A DNA stretch of 64,000 nt. Origin: Chryseobacterium joostei. Its GTDB lineage: Bacteria > Bacteroidota > Bacteroidia > Flavobacteriales > Weeksellaceae. The stretch is from NCBI RefSeq assembly GCF_003815775.1, contig NZ_CP033926.1, positions 1,426,001 to 1,490,000 of the forward strand, written 5' to 3'. The position numbers and the translations under genes are program-made. Below the pieces are notes generated by a model. The model did no database searches. It was given only the letters and a program-made list of their open reading frames with translations, and was not told where the DNA came from. Positions 15,078 to 23,393 of this stretch are shown piece after piece. How positions within the stretch are numbered: the first letter of the stretch is position 1; the number at the start of each line of letters is the position of its first letter.

Positions 15078-15776
15078 ATGAAAAACATAGTCATTATCGG
15101 TTGCGGACAGGGAATTGGATTTGCTGCTGCAAAAATATTATCAGAAAATCATTACGTTATTGGTATTTCAAGAACCGAAAATCCTGAAATTGAAAATTTA
15201 AATATTGAATTTCATCCAATAGATATCCTTTCGGGGAATTTGGATGAAATTATATTCCCTGAAGTTATTGACGGATTGGTTTATGCGCCGGGAAGTATTA
15301 ATTTAAAACCATTTAACCGGCTTTCGATTGAAGATTTCAAGAATGATTTTGAAATCAATGTTTTGGGTGCTGTCAAAACGATTCAGAAACTGTTGCCTAA
15401 TTTGAAGAAGTCGGAAACTGCTTCTGTTGTATTGTTCAGTTCGGTGGCGGCAAAGCTGGGAATGCCTTTTCACGCCTCAATTTCTGCAAGTAAAAGTGCT
15501 GTTGAAGGTTTGACGAAAAGTATGGCCGCAGAATTTTCTCCTCAGAAAATCAGAGTGAATGCCATCGCTCCCTCTTTAACGGATACTAATTTAGCTTCAC
15601 CACTTCTGTCAACACCTGAAAAACGGGAAGCTTCAGGAAGAAGACATCCATTACAAAGAGTTGGAAGAGCCGACGAAATTGCAAAAATGGTTGCGTTTCT
15701 TTTATCTAATAATTCAGCTTGGATCACAGGACAGATCATTGGAATTGACGGAGGAATGAGCAACATCAAATTGTAA
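15078..15776 (+). CDS. SDR-family protein of the photolyase operon with altered active site
   Basis: A 232-residue Rossmann protein with the nucleotide motif GCGQGIG (residues 8-14) and the overall SDR layout. The catalytic Ser is present in LFSSVAAKLGMPFHASISAS, but where classical SDRs have YxxxK this protein reads ISASK, so the Tyr is Ile while the Lys stays. The downstream APSLTDTNLASPLL and GIDGGMSNIKL ends are normal. SDRs with this substitution recur in photolyase operons, so it is probably a conserved feature of this subfamily and not damage. It may bind NAD(P) without acting as a normal dehydrogenase. Last gene of the operon before the separately promoted MarR gene. Confidence 0.82.
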   Translation: MKNIVIIGCGQGIGFAAAKILSENHYVIGISRTENPEIENLNIEFHPIDILSGNLDEIIFPEVIDGLVYAPGSINLKPFNRLSIEDFKNDFEINVLGAVKTIQKLLPNLKKSETASVVLFSSVAAKLGMPFHASISASKSAVEGLTKSMAAEFSPQKIRVNAIAPSLTDTNLASPLLSTPEKREASGRRHPLQRVGRADEIAKMVAFLLSNNSAWITGQIIGIDGGMSNIKL

Positions 15777-15801
15777 TCATTCCCAAAAACTAATATCTTT
15801 A
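15771..15801 (+). promoter_or_regulatory. Promoter of the MarR gene
   Basis: A TTG (15771-15773) is followed after 20 bases by TATCTTTA (15794-15801), a 7-of-8 match to TANNTTTG. Transcription would begin only a few bases before the ATG at 15813, giving a very short leader. The promoter overlaps the end of the SDR gene. Confidence 0.45.
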
Positions 15802-15812
15802 CCAAAATTATT

Positions 15813-16460
15813 ATGCAAACCGACTTTTTCATAGACCTGCTCCATCAAGTGAAAGAATTTGAACATTCTGACGCCTGCAAATCCAACTCTACCGTTGATG
15901 ATTTCCGCGTGTGGATGAATGATAAAAAATATGCTGATGAAAGTCCGACCAAGCTTTTTAAAAATGAAAATCATCAGGTTTCATTTACCGAAAATGAAAT
16001 TTGCAAACAGGTTCTCTTATTAGGACGATATTCTAAATTACTGATCAGAAAAGGTTTGGGAGATTTCCCTGAATTAGCGAATGAAGAATTTACCTACCTG
16101 TACCGCTTAAAAGACGAACCTTTTTTAACGAAAATTCAATTGATCGAAAAAAACGGTCACGAGAAACAAACCGGAACTCAAATCATCAAAAGACTTTTGG
16201 AAGCAGGATTTTTGGAGGAGAAAAATGATAAAGACGATAAGCGAAGTAAACGACTAAATTTGACTAAAAAAGGCGAAGAAATTTTCCACACCTCGGTTTC
16301 TAATGTCAACTTAATCTCAAAAATTTTATCCGGAAAGCTTGATAAAGTTGAGAAGAATGAATTTCTTAGGATTTTGAAAAAACTTAATGAATTTCATTAT
16401 CATATTTATGTTGATTATAAGAATTCAAACATCAATCAGATATCAGAATTTTTTCAATAA
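15813..16460 (+). CDS. MarR-family winged-helix transcriptional regulator
   Basis: A 215-residue protein with a MarR core from about residue 70 to 200. Recognition-helix region: GHEKQTGTQIIKRLLEAGFL, with the preceding helix NEEFTYLYRLKDEP; wing: KNDKDDKRSKRLNLTKKGEE, with the D-x-R-S signature; then the dimerisation helices. The 65-residue N-terminal extension is longer than usual for the family. It follows the photolyase operon by 36 bases but seems to have its own promoter. The target is unknown; control of the photolyase operon is a reasonable guess from position. Confidence 0.85.
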   Translation: MQTDFFIDLLHQVKEFEHSDACKSNSTVDDFRVWMNDKKYADESPTKLFKNENHQVSFTENEICKQVLLLGRYSKLLIRKGLGDFPELANEEFTYLYRLKDEPFLTKIQLIEKNGHEKQTGTQIIKRLLEAGFLEEKNDKDDKRSKRLNLTKKGEEIFHTSVSNVNLISKILSGKLDKVEKNEFLRILKKLNEFHYHIYVDYKNSNINQISEFFQ

Positions 16461-16504
16461 AAACATACATCAAATCTTATTAACGGATTTAGGAATTCCA
16501 TTTT

Positions 16505-16603
16505 AATTGACTTAATCGAACCAAATCATCAACAAAAGTGTTTGAAGATACGCTCGTCTTGTCACTTAAGGAGACAACTATTTGATAGCTGCCTCTCTTT
16601 TTT
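16505..16603 (+). repeat. Intergenic repeat element, copy B, with imperfect terminator hairpin
   Basis: Contains CGAACCAAATCATC, then AACAAAAGTGTTTGAAGATA and CGCTCGTCTTGTCAC, followed by GGAGACAACTA-tttga-TAGCTGCCTCT and a T-run. The stem has two A-C mismatches compared with copy E. It lies downstream of the MarR gene and could serve as its terminator. Homology to copy C continues about 110 bases beyond the T-run. Confidence 0.7.
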
Positions 16604-17165
16604 ATACATAAAAACCTCTATATCAAACTTTTACAGTCTGATATTTTATGGTTTGAATTTTTTGATGTGAAATCCCTAGTCCATCTGAAACAGACGACAA
16701 AATTTGCGAACCAAATTACAGATCCTTTTCGATGAAGATCTTGAACTTAGGTTTAAAAAACTGATTTAATAAAAACGAAAATAACTGACCTATTTCCCAA
16801 CTAATTTAGTAATACTTAATAATAATGTGAAAATTAGAGATTATCGTAGTGTATTGTTCTTACTTGAAAAATTTGATAAAAGTCAAAAAAAAAAACAATT
16901 TCTCTCTTAAAGTTTTATATCGCCTACCATCTTTAATCATACCTTTTAATTTTCTTTTTTAGTACTTCTTTAAAATTCATTAGAATCATTGTCACATTTT
17001 GTGAAATAAAATCTCCTCATTTAGCAAATATTTCATGGATTAACACATTATGAAATTTAACATACTGATCTATAGCTACATATAATCAAGTAGTACATTA
17101 ATAGTATATTGTTTTTTTTTGATTCTTCTTATAATTAAGTTTTTTTGCTTCATAATTTAAGAATA

Positions 17166-17400
17166 ATGAACTTTTAAAGATGTCCATCTTGGAAAACTAA
17201 TTCAGAATGAGTAAAAGAGCTATCAATAGATCCTGCTAGAATCTGTAAATTTTTAAAAATTACAGATGAGGAAATAAAAAAAATGTATGAAGTCAAAAGC
17301 TTAGATACCTAAATTTTACTTCGCTGGAGCAAGCTGCTAGAGTATGATTTTTTCAGACTATACTTACATATTATTGCTTGGTGGCAATATATTAATATCC
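17166..17400 (+). pseudogene. Relic of the transposase-like HTH gene family (paralogue of 52212-52634)
   Basis: Broken frames read VHLGKLIQNE-stop, ARICKFLKITDEEIKKMYEV, then KSLDT-stop and ILLRWSKLLEYDFFRLY. These align with IHIGKFIQLR, SRICNFLKCTEMEIIEMYSQ and LLRWSKLLEYDFFRLYSQ of the intact gene at 52.2 kb. There is one extra T after MNF, two in-frame stops, and the C-terminal HTH half is gone. As with the intact copy, a surface or secreted protein gene follows. Confidence 0.75.
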
Positions 17401-17434
17401 AATTTATTTCCCACATCTCCTATTGGTAAAAACA

Positions 17435-17467
17435 TGTGAAAGTTTAATCCAAACAACGACTTTCACA
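17435..17467. repeat. Perfect 9-bp inverted repeat upstream of the M60 peptidase gene
   Basis: TGTGAAAGT (17435-17443) and ACTTTCACA (17459-17467) are separated by 15 bases and lie about 110 bases before the peptidase start. No T-run follows. It could be an operator or a remnant of a mobile element end. Confidence 0.4.
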
Positions 17468-17574
17468 CCAGTTTCACACACTTCAATTGCTGGTATATTA
17501 CGGGGCCGCTCACGAAAAGTAAAAAAAACGGGTTAAGGATAAAATCTATCAACCTTAATAAATAAAATAACTAT

Positions 17575-20500
17575 ATGAAAAAATTATTATTGAATTTCTT
17601 TATTTTATGGGGAACGCTTGTATTTTCACAGCTTTATCAGGTTCCCGTCTATTCAAGTTCATCTTTGCAACCGGCACAGTCAGGGAATAAAGTTACAAAT
17701 CTGCTTGACGGTGATAATACCACGATTTATCATTCGAAATGGTCTCAGAGCGGTATTCCGGATGAGCTTAAATTTTATTTTACCTCGAATGTCACCAGCA
17801 TTAAAAAGCTGGTTTACACTCCCAGACAATCCGGGAAAAACGGTATGTGGACCAATGTAAGTATTTCCTACAGTACACAGGGGGCTCCCAATACTTTCAT
17901 CTCGGTAAGCAATAATTTAATTTGGGCATCCAACGCTCAGGATAAAGAAGTTGTTTTTCCAACAGCTATCCAGAACCCTTACATGATTAAAATTTCAGTA
18001 AACGCTGGCATTGAAAACTTATCGAGCGGAGCGGAGATGAAATTCTTTTCTGAAACACAACCTGCGATTACTGACGGTATAGACTGTAGCATCAATACGT
18101 CAGAATTAAGTATAAATGACACGAAAGCTACCATCATCCCTTCAGGAACAACCGCATCATCTTACCAGTGGGGAGACAATATCGATAAATCTTATGATAA
18201 TGATGTAAATACGGTGTACCACTCTTCGTTCAACAATCCTACTTTTCCGGTGGTATTAAATTACAGATTAGACGGGGTCACTCCTATTGATTATCTGAAA
18301 TATACGCCTAGATCCAGCGGGGAATATGGTCGGTTTGGAAGCGTGAACATAAGTTACAATACTACTGCAAACAGTACGTTTGTTAACCTGATGTCATTTG
18401 ATTTTCAGCATTCTTTTTCTCCTATCAGTGTCTACTTTCCCAACCAGATAACTCCTTTAAATGTAAGAATTACCGTAAACAATAGCCAGGAAAATATTGC
18501 TAGCTGTGCCGAAATGGGCTTTTATACAGTAGGCTCTTCAGGAGCTGTAAATCCTTACGACAATATTTTTGCCAACACACTTTACTCAGCATTAAAACCT
18601 TCTGTTATTCAGGCAGATATTGATGGGATGGCATCACCGTTCTATAAAGGGCTGGCACAGTGCCTGTTCAATGGAACTTATGCAAATAAATACAGGGTTC
18701 AGGATTATAAGGTTTACCCTCCTATTTCTGTTACCACAGGTAATTTAAAGGTGAAAAACGGCTACGACAGTTTTGAAAATCCTACAGGTATGGTCTTTGC
18801 ACAGGGAGATAAAGTGGCCTTGTTTGCTCAGAATATCCCTTCCGGTGTCAGCATCTCGTTGCAGGTAAAGGATTTTTCTACCGTTCTTCTCGGTACTACC
18901 TCCTATTATGAACTTCATAATGGTTTGAATGTATTTCAGCTGACCAACAGTGGTTTAGGATACATCAGTTATTATAATACCAATGCAGCTTTGCCTGATA
19001 TCAAAATCAATATCGTTTCCGGTAAGGTCAATGGACTATATCATTATCAGACCTCTACGCAAAGTGACTGGGAAACCAATCTTACAAATTCAGCATATCA
19101 TATGATTGACGTTGTGGGGCAGCATTCTCATTTAGTTTACAAAAAAAGCATGCTGAGAAATCATGCTCCTTTTAATCCTGCAGAGCTTGTTTCAAAATAT
19201 GACCTTATTGTAAAAAATGAATGGCTTGTGATGGGGTTGTATAAATATAATTTAGTTCCCAAAAACCGTATGTTCGGATATAGTAATAATGAAGGAGGCT
19301 GGCATGCTGCCGAACTAGGTATAAATTTGGATTCTGACGGGGGCGAAGAGAAGATAGCTGATGTCAATCAATTGTCTTTATGGGGAATTGCACATGAATT
19401 CGGGCATGTCAATCAGATAAGACCGGACGTTAAATGGATTGGCACTACAGAGGTTACTAATAATATGCACAGTACATGGGTAGATTATCATATGAATCCA
19501 CAAAACGATGGAATGTCTAGGCTAGAAAGAGAGTCTGTAGTACCGACAACAGGAATGGAGAGCATTGAAGGAGGAAGAATAAACGGAGCCATTTTGAATA
19601 CAACCGTCAATCAGGAAGCTTTACAAGGGAATACCAATCCGGATGTTTTTAAGGTGCTGGTACCTTTCTGGCAACTTGAACTGTATTATCAGCTGGCGGG
19701 AGCTTCAAGAAATGCCCCGGTTCTTTCCTTTAACTATCCGACTAACTATACAGGAGTAGATTATGCACACTGGTTTGGAACGGTTGCAAACGTTGCAAGA
19801 AGTTATAATTCTTCTGGGATTTCAAATGGTGAACTGCTTCTGAATTTTGTGAAGAATACCTGCGATGCGGTACAGGAAGACTTAACCGGATTCTTTATTA
19901 AAACCGGATTTTTAAAGCCTGTAAACAACTATATTGATAATAACGGTATCGGGCAGCTTATCATTACACAAGCTCAAATCGATGCTACCATTGCATCCAT
20001 ACAAGCTAAGAACTATCAGACACCGGTTTCGCCGGTAATACATTATATTTCATCCCGAAGTATTGAGGCTTTCCGTAACCAGCTTCCGCTTAGCGGACAA
20101 ACAGGTCAGGGAGTTACTTTAAGCAATAATTATCTTACTGTACAGCACAGTGTTTGGAAGAATGCAGTTGCCTATGAAACATTCAATGCCAATAATCAAT
20201 TGATTTATGTATCTGTTATGGGAACGGGTGATACTAGCAATCAAACTACAAAGGTATACTACCCTTCTACCGCTACAGCTGTTTATGCAGTGGGGTATGA
20301 TGGACAGAAAATTTTGGTTTATCCTTCTTTTCCCTTGGAAACACTTACTACCACGGAAGCAGAAAACAAAGGTTTTGAATTGATTGTCTATCCTAATCCT
20401 GTGGAACAGAATGACACAATTCACATTCAGTTAAAAAATGCATCAGGAAATTACAATGCACAGATTTCCGGTCTGGATGGCAAAGTAATATTCAGTTCAA

Positions 20501-20631
20501 AGGGAAGTCTTGAAGCTATTGAAAGGGAAATAAATACAGAGGTTCTTAAATATCATACAGGAATTTACTTACTTTCTTTGAAAGATGCAAAAGGTAAGGC
20601 CTTTAAAACCGTTAAGATTATTAAAAGATAA
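17575..20631 (+). CDS. Secreted M60-family (enhancin-like) metallopeptidase with T9SS sorting domain
   Basis: A 1018-residue exported protein. Signal peptide MKKLLLNFFILWGTLVFSQ. Two related N-terminal beta modules (about residues 25-160 and 170-325) each carry D-N-x-T-x-YHS, consistent with F5/8 type C (discoidin/CBM32-like) carbohydrate-binding domains. The catalytic part (about 390-760) has the zinc motif HEFGH and a Glu 14 residues later in GTTEVTNN, matching the M60 pattern HExxH(8-28)E. The C-terminal 80 residues, starting LIVYPNPVEQNDTIHI and ending TVKIIKR, are a T9SS type A sorting domain. M60 enzymes cleave mucin-type glycoproteins, so a glycoprotein-degrading role outside the cell is inferred. 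A strong terminator follows. Confidence 0.9.
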   Translation: MKKLLLNFFILWGTLVFSQLYQVPVYSSSSLQPAQSGNKVTNLLDGDNTTIYHSKWSQSGIPDELKFYFTSNVTSIKKLVYTPRQSGKNGMWTNVSISYSTQGAPNTFISVSNNLIWASNAQDKEVVFPTAIQNPYMIKISVNAGIENLSSGAEMKFFSETQPAITDGIDCSINTSELSINDTKATIIPSGTTASSYQWGDNIDKSYDNDVNTVYHSSFNNPTFPVVLNYRLDGVTPIDYLKYTPRSSGEYGRFGSVNISYNTTANSTFVNLMSFDFQHSFSPISVYFPNQITPLNVRITVNNSQENIASCAEMGFYTVGSSGAVNPYDNIFANTLYSALKPSVIQADIDGMASPFYKGLAQCLFNGTYANKYRVQDYKVYPPISVTTGNLKVKNGYDSFENPTGMVFAQGDKVALFAQNIPSGVSISLQVKDFSTVLLGTTSYYELHNGLNVFQLTNSGLGYISYYNTNAALPDIKINIVSGKVNGLYHYQTSTQSDWETNLTNSAYHMIDVVGQHSHLVYKKSMLRNHAPFNPAELVSKYDLIVKNEWLVMGLYKYNLVPKNRMFGYSNNEGGWHAAELGINLDSDGGEEKIADVNQLSLWGIAHEFGHVNQIRPDVKWIGTTEVTNNMHSTWVDYHMNPQNDGMSRLERESVVPTTGMESIEGGRINGAILNTTVNQEALQGNTNPDVFKVLVPFWQLELYYQLAGASRNAPVLSFNYPTNYTGVDYAHWFGTVANVARSYNSSGISNGELLLNFVKNTCDAVQEDLTGFFIKTGFLKPVNNYIDNNGIGQLIITQAQIDATIASIQAKNYQTPVSPVIHYISSRSIEAFRNQLPLSGQTGQGVTLSNNYLTVQHSVWKNAVAYETFNANNQLIYVSVMGTGDTSNQTTKVYYPSTATAVYAVGYDGQKILVYPSFPLETLTTTEAENKGFELIVYPNPVEQNDTIHIQLKNASGNYNAQISGLDGKVIFSSKGSLEAIEREINTEVLKYHTGIYLLSLKDAKGKAFKTVKIIKR

Positions 20632-20644
20632 TTTTAAACATTTT

Positions 20645-20698
20645 GCAATACACTCACATAACAGCTTTAAAGTCTATTTCGTGAGTGTATTGCTTTTA
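20645..20698 (+). terminator. Rho-independent-like terminator after the M60 gene
   Basis: A perfect 13-bp stem, GCAATACACTCAC (20645-20657) with GTGAGTGTATTGC (20681-20693), 23-base loop, followed by TTTT. Starts 14 bases after the stop codon. Confidence 0.8.
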
Positions 20699-20799
20699 AA
20701 AGCATGAAATCTTTTATAAGAAATTAGATTACGATCTAGTTGCTTGTTCAAAAATATTGAAGTCATATAAAATTCAAAATTATCTATTAGGTTTATTAA

Positions 20800-20985
20800 A
20801 ATTCGATCAGTATCGGCAAGAAATTGGTTCGAAGATAATACTGTCAAGGCACTTAAAGAGAGACAACTATTAAATATTCTTCTCTCTTTTTTTACAATAA
20901 AATCTCTTTGTCAATCTCTTACAATCTATCGATATTTTAAGCGTAAAATGCTTAGTCTGCTTATTTAAAACAGACTGAAATTGCC
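20800..20985 (+). repeat. Intergenic repeat element, copy C, diverged
   Basis: GGTTCGAAGATAATACTGTC and GGCACTTAAAGAGAGACAAC correspond to the family core and hairpin start; the stem (AGAGAG ... CTCTCT) ends in seven T near 20893. The downstream tail (20893-20985) aligns with the tail of copy B, including AGTCTG...CAGACT at 20954-20976. It follows the M60 terminator and so is not needed to end that transcript. Confidence 0.6.
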
Positions 20986-21008
20986 TCAATTATCAAAATT
21001 GTAAACAA

Positions 21009-21033
21009 AAAATCCCGGATTAACCGGGATTTT
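21009..21033 (-). terminator. Terminator of the DUF2911 gene (may act in both directions)
   Basis: Ten-bp perfect stem AAAATCCCGG / CCGGGATTTT with a five-base loop. On the minus strand it is followed by a T-rich tract. Located 19 bases after the stop codon of the DUF2911 gene. Confidence 0.8.
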
Positions 21034-21051
21034 AATTTCTGATATTCAAAT

Positions 21052-21570
21052 TTATTTGATCTCTACAGGAACTGAGATTTTATCCCAATCCATTGTGAAT
21101 CCATTATTGTTTATTTTATACACTAACGTTTCCTGTGTTGCTGGTAAAGCTTTTGTTTTTACATCAACTCGTAAAGCATCTTTTGCCTGTTCGTATTTAT
21201 AAGCTCCCCATTGTTTTGGCTCTTTGTTAAAAATCGCTGTCCAGGTTCCGCTTTGTTTAGGGATTAAGAAAAAACTATATTTACCTGCAGGAAGTTTTTT
21301 GCCCTGAACGGTAATGTCCTTATCGGTTTCGAAAGTAGTTGCTTCATTGGCACCCGCACGCCAAACTTTATCATAAGCTTCCAGACCACCCCAGATTGTA
21401 CGCCCTTTTACAGACGGACTGCTGTAGGCAATGGTAATGGTTGCATCTTTAATTTTTCCCGTTGCAGTAGCCGGCGGGCTGGCAGGTTTTTTAGTGTCCT
21501 GTGCAAAGGCATTCATGGAGATTGTCATTGCAGCTACAAGTACGGTAGCAGTTTTGATCATTGCTTTCAT
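21052..21570 (-). CDS. DUF2911 exported protein
   Basis: A 172-residue protein with a cleavable signal peptide ([20 protein letters not shown] then AFA-Q). The mature part follows the DUF2911 pattern: [72 protein letters not shown]2911 proteins are common in Bacteroidota as periplasmic or surface proteins without known activity. The gene is 30 bases downstream of the symporter, so it may be the last member of the PIG-L/symporter operon. A clear terminator follows it. Confidence 0.9.
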   Translation of the reverse strand: MKAMIKTATVLVAAMTISMNAFAQDTKKPASPPATATGKIKDATITIAYSSPSVKGRTIWGGLEAYDKVWRAGANEATTFETDKDITVQGKKLPAGKYSFFLIPKQSGTWTAIFNKEPKQWGAYKYEQAKDALRVDVKTKALPATQETLVYKINNNGFTMDWDKISVPVEIK

Positions 21571-21600
21571 AATAATATTTTTATTTGATTGTTTATTTGC

Positions 21601-23292
21601 TTACGAATTTACTGCTTTCGGCTTATAAAACAGTAATCCGATTGCGGAAAATATAATAACTGCCGCTGCCCCGATTACGTTAAGCCAAAGGAAGGAAACG
21701 ATATCGAACTGATAAACGGCAATAACCGTAATTTCTGATAAAATTGCAGAAATAAATACAATCGCGCCGTTGACTTTTTTATAATAAAATGCAACCAGAA
21801 AAATCCCCAATATCGGGCCGTAGAAAAGAGAACCCAATACGTTAACCGCTTCAATAAGGGAACCCATTTGAGTTGCAAACATGGCTACACCGATTGAGAA
21901 GATACCCCAGGCTAAAGTGTGTAGACGACTGTACCTCAGTTCGGTTGCATCATCAGGAATTTCTTTTTTAAATATCAAGTGAACATCTTTTAATGAGCAG
22001 GCGGCAAGTGAATTCAGTGCTGCCGAAATTGAACCCCAACTGGCCAGAAAAATGACGGCAAACAGCAAACCGATCATCCCTACAGGCAAGGTATTTTTCA
22101 CAAAATACAGGAAAATGTAATTCGTATCCGTTTTTTCCGCATTATAGTTTGAATGATTGATCGCTTCCTCTACCCTGCCGTGAAGTGCTTTTACCTGGGT
22201 CTGTGTATCTTTAAAATCCTGAATTGTTTTGTTAAGTTGGGGAGAATGAGTTTCTTTCAGTTTTAGAATTTCTTTCGATTCTGCATTAAATTTTAGTTGT
22301 AAATCCTGATGCTCTTTTTCAAAAGCCGCGGCCTGTTCCGGTTTTGTTTCCTTTAAATATTGATAAGAACGTTCGTTAAAATAAATTGGAGCCGGTTTTA
22401 GAGAAAAGAATGCAAAAAGCAGAGCACCAATCAGAAGAATAGCAAACTGCATCGGAATTTTAACCAATCCGTTCAACAGCAAGCCCATTTTTGCATTGGT
22501 ATTGTCCTTCGCAGTAATATACCTCCCGACCTGGCTCTGGTCCGTACCAAAGTAAGAAAGTGCCAGAAAAAAGCCACCAATTAAACCACTCCAGATATTG
22601 TATTTATCTTTCCAATCGAATTCTGTGGTAATTACGTTGAGCTTTCCTGATTTCCCTGCCAGATACAACGCATCGTTAAACCCAATTCCATTCGGCATAT
22701 TTTGAATAAGCAGATAGCCTGCAAAAGCCATGGTTCCCAAAATAATAAGAAACTGTAATTTTTGGGTGTGAGCGATCGCTTTTGCACCTCCAACATAGGT
22801 ATAAATTAACAGAATACCGCCTGTCAAAACATTGGTTAAGTAAATATTCCAGTTTAAAACGCTTGATAAGATGATACTCGGAGCATAAATGCTGATTCCC
22901 GTTGATAAACCTCTGGAAAAAAGAAAAAGCAATGAAGTAAGTACTCTTGTTTTTTTATCAAAACGGTTTTCTAAATATTCATAGGCCGTATAAACATTTA
23001 AACGCTGAAAAATCGGGATGAAAGTGATACAGATCACAATCATCGCCAAAGGCAGACCAAAGTAATACTGAACGAAACGCATACCGTCTGTATAGGCCTG
23101 GCCCGGTGCCGAAAGAAATGTAATCGCACTTGCCTGCGTAGCCATAATCCCTATCAGCACAATATACCAAGGCATTTTATTATCTGCTTTCAGGTAGGAT
23201 TCGTTGCTTTTTTGACCACGACCGATGAATACGCCGTAAACCACCACTGCAACCAGTGTAAAAATGAGAACTGTCCAATCTATATTACTCAT
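21601..23292 (-). CDS. Sodium:solute symporter (SSS family)
   Basis: A 563-residue inner-membrane protein with about 13 hydrophobic segments. N-terminal SSS features include YLKADNKMPWYIV, the helix-break region GIMATQASAITFLSAPGQAY that binds Na+ and substrate, and YTAYEYLENRF. Between two late membrane helices there is a polar, coiled-coil-like insertion of about 110 residues (KEHQDLQLKFNAESKEILKL and on), typical of Bacteroidota members. It overlaps the preceding 34-codon gene by the ATGA arrangement. Being coupled to a PIG-L deacetylase, it may import the deacetylated or trimmed sugar product. The substrate is unproven. Confidence 0.9.
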   Translation of the reverse strand: MSNIDWTVLIFTLVAVVVYGVFIGRGQKSNESYLKADNKMPWYIVLIGIMATQASAITFLSAPGQAYTDGMRFVQYYFGLPLAMIVICITFIPIFQRLNVYTAYEYLENRFDKKTRVLTSLLFLFSRGLSTGISIYAPSIILSSVLNWNIYLTNVLTGGILLIYTYVGGAKAIAHTQKLQFLIILGTMAFAGYLLIQNMPNGIGFNDALYLAGKSGKLNVITTEFDWKDKYNIWSGLIGGFFLALSYFGTDQSQVGRYITAKDNTNAKMGLLLNGLVKIPMQFAILLIGALLFAFFSLKPAPIYFNERSYQYLKETKPEQAAAFEKEHQDLQLKFNAESKEILKLKETHSPQLNKTIQDFKDTQTQVKALHGRVEEAINHSNYNAEKTDTNYIFLYFVKNTLPVGMIGLLFAVIFLASWGSISAALNSLAACSLKDVHLIFKKEIPDDATELRYSRLHTLAWGIFSIGVAMFATQMGSLIEAVNVLGSLFYGPILGIFLVAFYYKKVNGAIVFISAILSEITVIAVYQFDIVSFLWLNVIGAAAVIIFSAIGLLFYKPKAVNS

Positions 23293-23393
23293 GCCCAGAA
23301 TTTAGTAAACCAATAATAAAATGCGATCTGCAATACTAATGCAACTGCTAATAGTATGTACCAGATATTCCAATTTTTAAGTTGCTTGTTCAT
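23289..23393 (-). CDS. 34-residue single-span membrane protein coupled to the symporter
   Basis: A very small gene translating as MNKQLKNWNIWYILLAVALV and LQIAFYYWFTKFWA. It has a basic N-terminus, one hydrophobic helix of about 18 residues, and an aromatic-rich C-terminal end. Its ATG overlaps the stop codon of the PIG-L deacetylase gene (TAATG) and its TGA overlaps the ATG of the symporter (ATGA). Coupling on both sides strongly supports it being real. Small membrane partners of solute symporters are known (for example DUF485 or YhdT-type proteins), but this is shorter and not recognisably homologous. A symporter subunit or stabiliser is inferred. Confidence 0.8.
   Translation of the reverse strand: MNKQLKNWNIWYILLAVALVLQIAFYYWFTKFWA

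Larger units (their letters stand above)
16461..17574. other. Gene-poor 1.1-kb stretch with repeat, HTH relic and inverted repeat
   Basis: No intact gene. It holds repeat copy B (16505-16603) with a tail to about 16720 that aligns with the tail of copy C at 20.9 kb, an AT-rich unassigned part (16.72-17.16 kb), a frameshifted relic of the HTH gene family found intact at 52.2 kb (17166-17400), and an inverted repeat at 17435-17467 ahead of the M60 peptidase gene. Confidence 0.6.
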
